Shown here: positions 16,462 through 24,854 of the stretch, piece by piece
Numbering within the stretch: the stretch's first letter is position 1
Layout of the letters: every line of letters begins with the position of its first letter
Source: Chloroflexia bacterium SDU3-3
GTDB lineage: Bacteria > Chloroflexota > Chloroflexia > Chloroflexales > Roseiflexaceae
Assembly (NCBI GenBank): GCA_009268125.1
Contig: WBOU01000008.1
Span: forward strand, 1 to 64,000
DNA length: 64,000 nucleotides
Direction: 5' to 3'
Notes under the pieces: model-generated
Seen by the model: the letters and a program-made list of their open reading frames with translations, nothing else
Databases searched by the model: none
Told to the model about the DNA's origin: nothing
Made by a program: the position numbers and the translations under genes

Positions 16462-16507
16462 GGGTAGCTCCTTATTTCTCTCATGGGCGTATGTGCGTGG
16501 CGCAGCG

Positions 16508-16849
16508 CTACTCCTCCAGCGGCAGCAGCGCGCCGCCCTCGCCCCAGTCGAAGCGGCGGGTCGGGCCGCTGGGCTGCCAGCCCTCGCGCAGCGCGGCCTC
16601 GATCACCTGGCGCACCAGGGCGGGCGTGGCGGGCCGCAGCTGGAACAGCTCGCCCCGGCGCTCGGGGGGCGCGGTGATGATCGGGCCAAAGTTTGCCCAC
16701 GGGTCGTCGAAGCGCAGCCGCACGCCCAGCGGCTCGTGGCGCGGCGTGTGCGCGCCCCACACCCGCAGCAGGATATGCCGCTCATCCAGTGGCTTGATAT
16801 GCCACTGGTACTGCTCTGCTCCGATGGTGATGCGGCGCAGGGTGGTCAA
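16508..16849 (-). CDS. Hypothetical protein, 113 residues
   Basis: A small soluble protein, MTTLRRITIGAEQYQWHIKP at the start, with a beta-rich middle (HILLRVWGAHTPRHEPLGVRL) and a WANFGPIITAPPERRGELFQ segment. The frame is uninterrupted and codon use is typical for the region. No known motif is seen. It lies just upstream of the S24-type peptidase on the same strand, 46 bp apart, and may be co-transcribed with it. Confidence 0.65.
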   Translation of the reverse strand: MTTLRRITIGAEQYQWHIKPLDERHILLRVWGAHTPRHEPLGVRLRFDDPWANFGPIITAPPERRGELFQLRPATPALVRQVIEAALREGWQPSGPTRRFDWGEGGALLPLEE

Positions 16850-16930
16850 ATGGTTTCCTCGCTCCCCTTGTCGCGATCGGCATGGGCTGAAACTGGGACG
16901 CTATCGGTATTTTACCCCATGCGTGGGCAC

Positions 16931-16961
16931 AAAAAAGCCTGCGGGTGTGCGACCCGCAGGC
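16931..16961 (-). terminator. Rho-independent terminator after the lipoprotein gene
   Basis: Read on the minus strand, GCCTGCGGGT pairs perfectly with ACCCGCAGGC (10-bp stem, 5-base loop) and is followed by TTTTTT. It lies 17 bases after the stop of the lipoprotein gene at 16978. Confidence 0.9.
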
Positions 16962-16977
16962 CTTGGGGCGATGCGAT

Positions 16978-17559
16978 CTATTTCAGCACCTGCCCCTTGA
17001 TGTCGAGCTTGCCCACATCCTTGCCGTTCTCGATAAACGTGGCGTCGGCGTAGTCGGCGCTGGGGATGATGATGCCGACAGAGGCGCTGTACTGCGCGCT
17101 GGCGGCGGGCGATGGCTCGGTGTACTGGTAGCGCACGGTCAGGCGGTCGCCATCGCGGCTCACCGACTCGACCGTGAAGGTGCTGTCGTTGGCCACGGCG
17201 GGCGCGACGCGGCGGATGAGCAGGATCATGCGGTCCTTGTACAGCGAGGTTTCTGGCGCGAATGCCTGCTGCTTGCCCATCACTGGCGCGGGGTGGAAGA
17301 TCGCGTCCCACTCCTGCTCCGAGCGGATGGCGGCCAGCAGGAAGTCGGGGTAGGTGTTCTTCACAAAGCTGGAGAACGTGGTTTCGCGGAAGGTCTCGAA
17401 GGGCAGGGCGCTCGGGTCGGGTGCGGGTGAGGCGCTGGGTTCGCCCGGCGTGGCACTGGCGGGGGAGCCTGCAGCGCTGGGCGTGGCGGCGCACGCCGAG
17501 GTGAGCACCACGACCAGGGCGGCCATGGCGATGGCGGGGTAGGCGGTGAGCAGTTTCAT
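16978..17559 (-). CDS. Predicted lipoprotein of unknown function
   Basis: The 193-residue protein has an N-terminal signal with lipobox LTSAC, then a Ser/Pro/Ala-rich linker to about residue 50. A compact domain follows with FSSFVKNTYPDFLLAAIRSE, DRMILLIRRVAPA and FTVESVSRDGDRLTVRY. The C-terminal domain resembles PrcB/protease-complex-type beta sandwich domains, but only loosely, so I leave the function open. ATG 17559 sits after GAGAGAGGCC. A strong terminator follows the gene. Confidence 0.75.
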   Translation of the reverse strand: MKLLTAYPAIAMAALVVVLTSACAATPSAAGSPASATPGEPSASPAPDPSALPFETFRETTFSSFVKNTYPDFLLAAIRSEQEWDAIFHPAPVMGKQQAFAPETSLYKDRMILLIRRVAPAVANDSTFTVESVSRDGDRLTVRYQYTEPSPAASAQYSASVGIIIPSADYADATFIENGKDVGKLDIKGQVLK

Positions 17560-17668
17560 GGCCTCTCTCTTTGCAGTTTGGACCTGCAGCATTGGCGGCG
17601 GCGCGGTGCTGCGTCTATGCTGCCCTCTAGCATAGACGCACGCGCGAGAGCTGGAGTTCCTCGCCGAC

Positions 17669-18718
17669 TCAGCCGCGCACCTCGACCACCACCTTGCCCA
17701 CGTTGATCTTGCCGCCGCCGAAGTCGGCCAGGGCTTCGTCCAGCGCCGCCGCGTCGAAGGGCACCGCCTTTGTGATGATCGGCCTGAGCGCGCCGGACGC
17801 GTACCACTCGACCGCGCGCTCGTAGCCCTGGGCCACCAGCGGCATCCGCGCGATGAACTGCGGGTCGCTGCTGTAGCGCCCCAGGTCGGCGATGGTGAGC
17901 GTCGCGCCGCGCGCATATATCACTTCGCTCAGATCCTCTAGCCCGAACTGGCGGAGCTGGTAGTCGGACGCGAGCCGGATGTACTCGCCGCCCGAGGCGA
18001 TGGTCGCCACGCTCTGCTCGTAGGAGGCCTGGCGGTAGGTCGAGTCGTACACCACGGCGGCCCCGCCGCCGGTGATGCGCCGCACCTCGGCCACCACATC
18101 CTGCTGCGTGTAGTCGATCACGGCGTCCAGCCCGATCTCGCGCAGCAGGCCGAGCGTCTCGGGCTTGCCAGCGCTGCCGATCACGCGCAGGCCGTGGAGC
18201 TTGGCGATCTGGGCGGCGAAATGCCCCACGCCGCCGCCCGCCCCGGCCACGTAGATCCACTTGCCACGGTGCCGCCCGATGTCCGTCGCGATCATCAGCG
18301 ACTCGTAGGCGGTCAGGAAGGCGATGCCGTAGGTGCTGGCCTCGCGCGCGGGTATGAGGCCGCGCTTCGCGATGCGCTCGGCCTTATTTTTGACGGCTAT
18401 ATACTGCCCGAAGCCCCCGCCGCGCTCGTTTGCGCCAAACACCTGGTCGCCCACCTGTAGCCCCAGCGGGTTGTGCGCGCCCAGCGCCGCCACCTCGCCG
18501 CTGAAGTCGAATCCCAGCACGTAGGGCGCTGGCAGCTGAAACAGGTTCCTGCGCGCCAGTCCGGCGTCCATAGCGTTGATCGAGGCGTAGTCGACCCGCA
18601 CCAGCACCTCGTCCTCGGCCAGCCGCTCGATACGCCGCTCCTGGGCGATGATCGGCCCGCCCGCGTCCTCGACGGCCAGCGCACGAAAGGCCAGCGGCAG
18701 CATGCTCTCTGTGCTCAT
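17669..18718 (-). CDS. Medium-chain NAD(P)-dependent alcohol/quinone oxidoreductase
   Basis: The 349-residue protein belongs to the MDR superfamily. The N-terminal GroES-like domain (VLVRVDYASINAMDAGLARR, GFDFSGEVAALG, VGDQVFGANERGGGFGQYIA) is followed by the nucleotide-binding motif VAGAGGGVGHFAAQIAK. The catalytic-zinc Cys/His set of classical alcohol dehydrogenases is absent, as in quinone oxidoreductases, so it is probably zinc-independent. It is divergent from an AraC regulator (18851), with 132 bp between them, so it is a likely target of that regulator. Confidence 0.9.
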   Translation of the reverse strand: MSTESMLPLAFRALAVEDAGGPIIAQERRIERLAEDEVLVRVDYASINAMDAGLARRNLFQLPAPYVLGFDFSGEVAALGAHNPLGLQVGDQVFGANERGGGFGQYIAVKNKAERIAKRGLIPAREASTYGIAFLTAYESLMIATDIGRHRGKWIYVAGAGGGVGHFAAQIAKLHGLRVIGSAGKPETLGLLREIGLDAVIDYTQQDVVAEVRRITGGGAAVVYDSTYRQASYEQSVATIASGGEYIRLASDYQLRQFGLEDLSEVIYARGATLTIADLGRYSSDPQFIARMPLVAQGYERAVEWYASGALRPIITKAVPFDAAALDEALADFGGGKINVGKVVVEVRG

Positions 18719-18850
18719 GGTTCCTCTTCTCCTCGTGTTGTGCGGCGATGCTCCGCCGCCATGGCGTGAGTATAGCCGCTTGACGCTGGACGGTCTATGC
18801 TCCATAATCCAAAATACTATCGCGAACGTCCAGAAGACGAGGAGAAAGAG

Positions 18851-19768
18851 ATGGACCCGCTCTCCGATGTGCTGTCGCTGCTGCGGCCACACACCTACAC
18901 CGTCCGGGGCTTCGACCACGGCGGGGCGTTCTCGGTGCGCTTCCCGCAGCACGCGGGCGTGAAGTGCTACATGGTGGTCTCGGGCGAGCTATGGCTGGTG
19001 GTGGATGGCGAGCCAGCGCCGGTGCACGCGCAGGCGGGCGACTGCCTGCTGCTGCTGCGCGGCATGCCCTTCACCCTGACGAGCGACCTGGCCCTGCCGC
19101 CGGTCAGCGTCGCATCGCTGAATATCGAGCAGACGAGAAACGGCGATATCTCCACCATCGACGGCGGCGGCGCGTGCTTTACGGTGGGCGGCCACTTTCT
19201 GATCGAGGGCCACCACGCCGATGTGCTGTTCGGCCTGCTGCCGCCGATTGTGCACCTGCGCAGCGAGGCCGACCGCGCGGCGCTGCGCTGGGCGCTGGAG
19301 CACCTGATGCACGAGCTGCGCTTCCCCCAGCCCGGCAGCGTGCTGATCGCGCAGCAGCTGGCCTACTCCATGCTGGTGCAGGCCCTGCGCCTCCACCTGA
19401 GCGACGGCGGCGAGCGGGTCGGCTGGCTGTTCGCCCTGGCCGACCCGCAGCTCGGGCGCGCGCTCCACGCCATGCACGAGGCCCCGGCGCACCCGTGGAC
19501 GCTGCATGAGCTGGCGCGTGTGGCGGGCATGTCGCGGTCGAGCTTCGCCGAGAAGTTCCGGCGCAGGGTGGGCAAGCCCGCGATGGAGTACCTGATCTAC
19601 TGGCGCATGCTGCGGGCCGCCGATCTGCTGGCCACCACCGCCGATCCGGTGGGCGCGATCGCCCTCGCGCTCGGCTATGAGTCGGAGAGCGCGTTCAGCG
19701 CGGCGTTCAAGCGCGTGCTGGGCCGCTCGCCGCGCCAGTACGCGCGCGGCCACGCCCAGGCTGGGTAG
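18851..19768 (+). CDS. AraC-family transcriptional regulator with cupin sensor
   Basis: The N-terminal cupin domain (residues 1-170: FDHGGAFSVRFPQH, GELWLVVDGEP, AGDCLLLLRGMPF) is followed by two HTH units at the C-terminus. These are WTLHELARVAGMSRSSFAEK and DPVGAIALALGYESESAFSA, with the closing GRSPRQYAR. This matches the cupin_6 AraC subgroup. ATG 18851 follows AGGAGAAAGAG and gives 305 residues; a longer reading from 18797 lacks an RBS. It faces the MDR oxidoreductase gene, which it probably controls. Confidence 0.92.
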   Translation: MDPLSDVLSLLRPHTYTVRGFDHGGAFSVRFPQHAGVKCYMVVSGELWLVVDGEPAPVHAQAGDCLLLLRGMPFTLTSDLALPPVSVASLNIEQTRNGDISTIDGGGACFTVGGHFLIEGHHADVLFGLLPPIVHLRSEADRAALRWALEHLMHELRFPQPGSVLIAQQLAYSMLVQALRLHLSDGGERVGWLFALADPQLGRALHAMHEAPAHPWTLHELARVAGMSRSSFAEKFRRRVGKPAMEYLIYWRMLRAADLLATTADPVGAIALALGYESESAFSAAFKRVLGRSPRQYARGHAQAG

Positions 19769-19781
19769 GCCTACCAGCGGC

Positions 19782-20465
19782 CTACCGATAGGAGAGCAGC
19801 CCGAAGAGATCGAGGCACAGGTGGGCGATGACGATCGGCAGCGCGCGGCGCGTGGCGGCGTAGTACAGGGCGAACAGGAGGAACGTGCTGCTGAGCAGGA
19901 GCATGCTGGGCACGCCCTGGTAGATGTGGTAGCCCGTCTGCACCAGCACGCTCAGCAGCACGATCAGGTCGCTGGGCAGCCTCATGTCGGAAAGCTCGGT
20001 CATCGCATACGCGCGTACGATCAGCTCCTCGAAGAAGGGGTTCGTCAGCGTGTAGATCAGCAGCATCACAAACGGACCGTCGTGCAGCCACTCCAGGTTG
20101 CTGGGGCGCAGCACCAGGGGCTGCCCGGTGATGGCGAGCGAGAGGTACCACGCGATGGTATAGACCAGCGCGGACAGGAGGTAGCTGCCTATCCATAGAC
20201 CTAGGCCGTGCAGTACATCGAGCCACGAGAAGCCGAGGCCCAGATCCCGCCACGAGCGCCGCTGCCCGCGCAGGATGCCGTCGAGTAGCGCGAGCAGGCC
20301 CAGCTGGAAGATGATATTGAACCCGACGCGCATGGGGAAGGGTAGGGTCGATGGCTGGAGCCAGCCGCTCCAGATGCCGACAGCGGTCGCGTAGGGGTAG
20401 CCAAGAGCTAGGACAAGGACGAAGATCAGCGCGCGGGGGCGGCTGGCGGCGATGCGTGTAAGCAT
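19782..20465 (-). CDS. CPBP-family intramembrane glutamic-type protease
   Basis: The 227-residue protein has six to seven membrane segments. The ABI/CPBP motifs are present: NPFFEELIVRAYAM (the EExxxR block), QTGYHIYQG (second His block) and IVIAHLCLDL (third His block). These residues line the intramembrane active site of the Rce1-like family. ATG 20465 was chosen over the upstream reading because the first membrane segment follows at once. The natural substrate is unknown; some relatives process CAAX-like or bacteriocin peptides. Confidence 0.9.
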   Translation of the reverse strand: MLTRIAASRPRALIFVLVLALGYPYATAVGIWSGWLQPSTLPFPMRVGFNIIFQLGLLALLDGILRGQRRSWRDLGLGFSWLDVLHGLGLWIGSYLLSALVYTIAWYLSLAITGQPLVLRPSNLEWLHDGPFVMLLIYTLTNPFFEELIVRAYAMTELSDMRLPSDLIVLLSVLVQTGYHIYQGVPSMLLLSSTFLLFALYYAATRRALPIVIAHLCLDLFGLLSYR

Positions 20466-20552
20466 AGAGCCTCGTTGGGTAGGGCGAAAGCTAATGCTAG
20501 AGTATAGCACCGCAGCGTATAGCCGCCCGCGCCGCCCACGCGCCGATCTCGC

Positions 20553-21038
20553 TCACAGGTCGATGCTCGGGATGCGGTTCGCCCCCAGGATGAGCGAGAT
20601 CTCGCCGCCGTGGTGCAGGTCGTGCTCCAGCACGTGGTAGATCACCCACGCGCGCGAGACCATGGTGATCTGGCCGTCCATCTCGTCGGGGAAGGTCTGG
20701 GCGCACTCCTCGGGCGTCCAGCGCCGCATGCGCTCCTCGATGAAGGCGAAGGTCTCGTCGAGGGCGCGGGCCAGCTCCGCGCCGCTGCGCTCGGGCGAGC
20801 CGCGCTGGCCCCAGTTCATGTAGTCCTCCATGGCTGCGTCGGCCTCCTGGAGGGTGGCGCCGAACCACCCGGCGCGCACCGCGATGATGTGCTGGGCCAG
20901 CTGGCCGACTGGCCACATGTGCGGGGCGGGCTGCAGGTCGAGCTGCTGGCTGGTGAGCGGGGCGATGGCGTCGCGCAGCTTCTGGTTGTGGCCGCGCCAG
21001 CTCTCGTAGATCGCTTCGAGCGTGGGGTGTGGCTGCAT
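20553..21038 (-). CDS. DinB-family protein
   Basis: The 161-residue DinB/DUF664-type four-helix bundle has metal ligands in GQLAQHIIAVRAGWF and VIYHVLEHDLHHGGEIS. The last block, H-x3-H-D-x2-HH, is strongly conserved in the family. ATG 21038 follows AAAGGAGCGACCC. This is the third DinB-type gene in the window and is not closely related to the other two. The substrate is unknown. Confidence 0.9.
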   Translation of the reverse strand: MQPHPTLEAIYESWRGHNQKLRDAIAPLTSQQLDLQPAPHMWPVGQLAQHIIAVRAGWFGATLQEADAAMEDYMNWGQRGSPERSGAELARALDETFAFIEERMRRWTPEECAQTFPDEMDGQITMVSRAWVIYHVLEHDLHHGGEISLILGANRIPSIDL

Positions 21039-21147
21039 GGGTCGCTCCTTTTTCTCTGCGGTGTGCTCGCTGCGAGTGTAGCAGTATAAGAGGGCGTTTT
21101 TGGCCCTATTATGCTCTGCGGCGCGCAGGCGCGGCGCGCTGGGGTGC

Positions 21148-21492
21148 GTCGGGCCGACCGTAGGCAATGCTTGCAGCGTTGCGCTGTCGGCCCGACCTGC
21201 TGCGGCTTCGATGAAAATGGGTTCTGTTTTATGGTTGGTGTGTGCCCTGTGTGGGCGGCGGCTAGGGGCTAGCCCCTCGGAACCCCACCAGGGGGCGTTG
21301 TCCCCTTGGAACCCCCAATTTTGGGCGTTCCGATGCCGCTTGCTGGCGGCTGGTGTTTATGCATATGGCCATCAAAACACCAGCGACGCCTTCGCCGCAT
21401 GGGCTGGGTGGGTAAGGTAGAGCAGCAATTATGGCTGACAGGCGATGTGGGCATTGCCCCGCGCACTGTAGGGGCGGGCTTTATGCCCGCCC
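21148..21492 (+). repeat. Long intergenic repeat, copy A
   Basis: This copy runs from the CGGGCCGACC block through a GGGCGGCGGCTAGGGGCTAG hairpin-rich core, the AATTTTGGGCGTTCC block, the ATGGCCATCAAAACACCAGC block and CTTCGCCGCATGGG. It ends at the hairpin GGGCGGGC-TTTAT-GCCCGCCC (21472-21492). Related copies are at 22318-22684 (same strand), 26880-27090, 57475-57665 and, partial, 57718-57845 (opposite strand). It has no conserved reading frame and several internal inverted repeats, so it is a non-coding element or structured transcript. Confidence 0.8.
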
Positions 21493-21544
21493 GCAGCGAA
21501 AAGCATCGCCCTTTGTGGTGAAGGGTTGTCGTGGGCGCTCGCCG

Positions 21545-22246
21545 TCAGGGCCGCCTGGCCCACCAGGCGTGCATCAGCCCGGCCTGGAAGAAGCGCACCG
21601 GCGGCGCGAATCCGCCGCCCGCGATGATCTGGGCGACCTGCTCGGGCGGCAGCACGGCCACATCGCTGCGGTAGGCCTGGCGCATGCGCTCCACCGCCGC
21701 TGGGTCGGCGGGCGCGTCGCCGCCGGACATCACGCGTCGCCAGAGGTCCAGCAGGTCGTCGGCGTCGGCCCCGTCGAGCTGGCCCGCCAGGTCGGCGCTC
21801 ACCAGGGTGCCGCCGGGGCGCAGCCGCGCGGCGATGCCCTGGAAAAACTGCGAGCGGGCGGCGCGGTCGAGGATGAACTGCGAGACGAGGATGGCGGTGG
21901 CGGCGTCGAACGGCTCGCCGGGCGGGAGGGTGTCGAGGTAGCCCGCGTGCAGGGCGCAGCGCCCCGCGATGCCGCGCTCCTCGGCGCGGCGCAGCAGCAC
22001 CTCGCCCATGGCGGCGGATGGCTCCACGGCCACAAAGCGCCACTCGGGGAAGCGCTGGGCTAGCGCCAGGATCTCGCTGCCCGTGCCCGCGCCCACGCAG
22101 AGGATGCGCGCCCGCGCCGGTAGCCCCGCCAGCACCGCGCCGCTCAGCAGGTGCAGCGCCTCGCTGATCGCGGCGATCCTGCCCCACTGCTGGTCGTACG
22201 ATGCTGCCTGTCGGTCGAAGATGGCGGTGATCTTGTCTTGGTGCAT
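21545..22246 (-). CDS. Class I SAM-dependent methyltransferase
   Basis: The 233-residue protein has motif I ARILCVGAGTGSEILALAQR, an acidic end of strand 2 (VAVEPSAAM), and motif IV region ATAILVSQFILD followed by LRPGGTLVSADLAG. These define a Rossmann methyltransferase, and the MHQDKITAIFDRQAASYDQQW start is typical of small-molecule methyltransferases. The substrate is unknown. It sits between two direct copies of the long intergenic repeat, and a fragment of its own 5' end follows the second repeat. Confidence 0.9.
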   Translation of the reverse strand: MHQDKITAIFDRQAASYDQQWGRIAAISEALHLLSGAVLAGLPARARILCVGAGTGSEILALAQRFPEWRFVAVEPSAAMGEVLLRRAEERGIAGRCALHAGYLDTLPPGEPFDAATAILVSQFILDRAARSQFFQGIAARLRPGGTLVSADLAGQLDGADADDLLDLWRRVMSGGDAPADPAAVERMRQAYRSDVAVLPPEQVAQIIAGGGFAPPVRFFQAGLMHAWWARRP

Positions 22247-22317
22247 AGAGATTATTCCTAGAAGCTGATCCGCCCATATGGTAGCACGTCTGCGGGAGTT
22301 TTCGTACCGGAGTGGGG

Positions 22318-22684
22318 TCGGGCCGACCGATTGCGGCCTCGATGAGGATGGTTGTTTTTGTTTGGTTGGTGCGTGCCCTGCGCGGGCGGCGGCTCGGGGC
22401 CAGCCCTAGCAACCCCGCGATGGGGCGATGCCCCCTTCGAACCCTCAATTTTGAGCGTTCCTATGCTGTCCGCTGGCGGCTGGTGTTGGTGATTATGGCC
22501 AGTGTGGGCGAGCGGTACCTTCGCCGCATGGGCCGGGCGGGTGGGGTGGGGCGGCGATCATGGCTGGCGGGCGATGTGGGTGTAGCGCTCGGTGGCAGCG
22601 CGGGGCGCATGCAGCGATGCAAACCGCACCGCGCTGCGGGTATTGTCCCGCGCACCGTAGGGGCGGGCTTTATGCCCGCCCACA
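22318..22684 (+). repeat. Long intergenic repeat, copy B
   Basis: This direct-orientation copy of the repeat at 21148-21492 shares the CGGGCCGACCGATTGCGGCC start, the CGGGCGGCGGCTCGGGGC core, AATTTTGAGCGTTCC and CTTCGCCGCATGGGC. It ends with the same GGGCGGGC-TTTAT-GCCCGCCC hairpin. It carries an extra segment around 22590-22645. A local CCGCCCACA triplet array and a GGGGCGGTGTGGGCGGTG stretch follow to 22730. Confidence 0.8.
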
Positions 22685-22754
22685 CCGCCCACACCGCCCA
22701 CATCGCGGAGGGGCGGTGTGGGCGGTGTTAATGCGTTGATTTATGCTTGCGCCG

Positions 22755-22861
22755 GCAGTTCAGGAGGTGCATCGCAGCGATGCTCGCGGCGGTGCGGCCC
22801 CATTGCTGGTCGTACGATGTTGCCTGTCAGGCAAAGGTGTGGTGATTTTGTTTTGATACAT
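22755..22861 (-). pseudogene. 5' fragment of a second methyltransferase copy
   Basis: The sequence ATTGCTGGTCGTACGATG and its surroundings match 22140-22250, the 5' end of the methyltransferase gene, including the start region. Substitutions and small indels break the frame, and only about 100 bases are present. Its position directly after repeat copy B mirrors the intact gene after repeat copy A, so it is the remnant of a duplicated repeat-gene unit. Confidence 0.72.
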
Positions 22862-22969
22862 GGTGGCGGGACTCTTTGTTGGGTAAATAGAAATAGATTT
22901 TTGAATGTAAATTTCTTTGGGGGTTTTGATTTTTTTGATAGGCTGTGAAATATGACCCTGTGAGTTATT

Positions 22970-23818
22970 TTACAGTAGATCTTTTATTTCTTTTTCTAAG
23001 TCTTCTATTTCCATGATAACATGAGGCGGCGTATCGTACCCGTGTATGGATTTGTTGATGTTAAGTATATTAAGCCTTCTCTGTTTTGATTCGATAATTT
23101 TTATTATGTTATTGGTGCTTATTTGTAGTTTATGTTGGTTATTGTTTGTAGTTATTACAATATTAGATTGTTGGTGCGGAGTGTTTGTGATAGTATACCC
23201 GTGATCTAGGAGGGTTTTTGTTGTTGAAAATAAGGAATCCAGTGCTGATATTTGTTTAGATGTAATAATATTGTCGTCTTTTATGAGAGATTTTCTGCAA
23301 TCATCGCAAAAAGCTCGATTTTTCATGCTTTTTAAAATATCTAATTTAGATATTTTACGATCAAAAACACATGATCTGGTTTCGTCATGATTATTGTGTT
23401 TTGGTGCTACAAAGCTTAAAGAATATCTTGCAAGGTAGTATAATATATAACAATGTATCCTGTCTGAAGGTATGATATCTCCAAATACCCCATTTATTGT
23501 AAAGAAGGCAATGCCTTGGTCGGCCTTGTGACTGCCAAAAAGATTTGTGAGCCTTGACCCACTAATGAATGAATTAACTATAGGTATTATATAGGGATGA
23601 TAACCCCTTAAGCTGTGTCTGATTTTATTTATGGTTTCAAAAAAATCATTTGTATTTAATTTTGCGAAATCATAAGGATAAAAGTAGTGTTCTTCATCAT
23701 TTGGGAGGTAAGTAAATAAAAACTCTTCTTGAATAGAGTTTGCAAGCTGTATAGTTTGTTCTAGCGCTTCTGGAATGGAACGGCTTATATCTACAATTTC
23801 TATAGGTAAACGTGCCAT
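22970..23818 (-). CDS. AT-rich hypothetical protein with Cys/His cluster and charged tail
   Basis: The 282-residue protein is encoded by DNA far poorer in G+C than its neighbours. A mixed alpha/beta N-terminal region (residues 1-135) is followed by a possible metal site made of His141, His144, Cys150, Cys171 and Cys174 (H..H.....C, then CDDC). The C-terminal 36 residues (RRLNILNINKSIHGYDTPP then EIEDLEKEI) resemble, from memory, a short helical tail with a TPP...EIED core. That tail recurs in cyanobacterial and Chloroflexota signalling or conflict proteins. No enzyme motif is visible. Transfer from elsewhere is likely. A role in conflict or defence is speculation from the tail and the island context. 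Confidence 0.65.
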   Translation of the reverse strand: MARLPIEIVDISRSIPEALEQTIQLANSIQEEFLFTYLPNDEEHYFYPYDFAKLNTNDFFETINKIRHSLRGYHPYIIPIVNSFISGSRLTNLFGSHKADQGIAFFTINGVFGDIIPSDRIHCYILYYLARYSLSFVAPKHNNHDETRSCVFDRKISKLDILKSMKNRAFCDDCRKSLIKDDNIITSKQISALDSLFSTTKTLLDHGYTITNTPHQQSNIVITTNNNQHKLQISTNNIIKIIESKQRRLNILNINKSIHGYDTPPHVIMEIEDLEKEIKDLL

Positions 23819-23880
23819 ATAATCACCATATTTATATTATAAGTTAAAATGTTGATGTTTGATGAATTGTGGTAATCAGA

Positions 23881-24429
23881 CTAAGGAGAGCATATTACTG
23901 GTTCGATGCTATTCAGAAGATCATGCGCATAGTCGGTAATGAGTTGAACTCTATCACCATGGATACTGATATGAATTATAGTTGAGCATTTTTGGAATAA
24001 TACATCACTTGCATTAAAGCTAGGGATTGGGCCAGATTTACTTCCTTTTTCTCCTATATCGAGAGGTTCGACCTCTTTATATAGTTCAGCTTCACTCCGA
24101 ACAGCTTCATATGCTTCTTCCAAAAGGGATGTATCATCATATATGAATATAGAAATATGGCCAACCTCATTTGATGGGTCATCGCCCATTATAATTTCAT
24201 GATAATAAACATTATTGGTGTGTGGTATATTGGGGTATATTCTCCAGGGCATGCTTTCATCTTTTAGGTGAAAATACTTTGGGAGATTGTTAGTTTGTGA
24301 GGCGTAGAATCTTAGGTCTTTGACCTTTGTAGGCGTGACCAATATTTCAGTGGTGTTTGCCTGGCTGCCGCAAGAAGATATGATGAACATTAATGTTACA
24401 AGGTAAGTATTGATAAATGTCTTATTCAT
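23881..24429 (-). CDS. AT-rich predicted lipoprotein
   Basis: Starting at ATG 24429 the 182-residue product has a signal peptide with lipobox FIISSC and then a soluble domain. Recognisable segments are LRFYASQTNNLPKYFHLKD, GHISIFIYDDTSLLEEAYEA and a C-terminal DYAHDLLNSIEPVIC. A longer reading from 24516 would bury the signal peptide and is less likely. It shares the low G+C of the adjacent gene. Function unknown. Confidence 0.65.
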   Translation of the reverse strand: MNKTFINTYLVTLMFIISSCGSQANTTEILVTPTKVKDLRFYASQTNNLPKYFHLKDESMPWRIYPNIPHTNNVYYHEIIMGDDPSNEVGHISIFIYDDTSLLEEAYEAVRSEAELYKEVEPLDIGEKGSKSGPIPSFNASDVLFQKCSTIIHISIHGDRVQLITDYAHDLLNSIEPVICSP

Positions 24430-24454
24430 AAGAGCTATATCCTGCTTTGTTTGC

Positions 24455-24697
24455 TTATGAAATCGGACGCTTAAACATATAATTAATTTTGTGCTTGCTT
24501 CCCAAACCTGTTTCAATACGTGCGCTTGATGCTGTTAATTCCCACCCTTCTTCTCCAAGCTTAGCACATAGCTCACCATAGTTTCCGTTCATTTGGACGT
24601 GTTTGCCATTAGGCTTAAATAGCCATACTGTGCCTTTGACTCCAGTTAATGGCCCTCCAATAGACACTTCAAGCTCGCAGTATTCCCATTTCTGCAT
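24455..24697 (-). CDS. Small DUF4177-like protein
   Basis: The 80-residue protein begins QKWEYCELEVSIGG and has GELCAKLGEEGWELTASSAR in the middle. The WEY...EEGWEL pattern is the hallmark of short DUF4177-type proteins. It is followed by a basic C-terminus. It stands at the edge of the AT-rich island with intermediate composition, on the same strand as the lipoprotein gene. No function is known. Confidence 0.7.
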   Translation of the reverse strand: MQKWEYCELEVSIGGPLTGVKGTVWLFKPNGKHVQMNGNYGELCAKLGEEGWELTASSARIETGLGSKHKINYMFKRPIS

Positions 24698-24808
24698 AGT
24701 GAAATCCCCTTAGTGTGTATTTGATGTGTTTGGGATATCTTCCTTTTCTCTCCCCCATTCTACACCCTCCCCTCCCATTTGGCTACTACCTCTTGCGAGG
24801 CAAATCCA

Positions 24809-24843
24809 CGGCCTGCGGGCGGGCTGCCCCCACCCGCAGGCCG
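24809..24843 (-). terminator. Hairpin after the C45 acyltransferase gene
   Basis: CGGCCTGCGGG (24809-24819) pairs with CCCGCAGGCCG (24833-24843) around a 13-base loop, 11 bp perfect. It lies 11 bases beyond the stop of the minus-strand gene at 24855, in the position of a terminator, although the T run after it is weak. Confidence 0.55.
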
Positions 24844-24854
24844 CGTGCGGCGCG

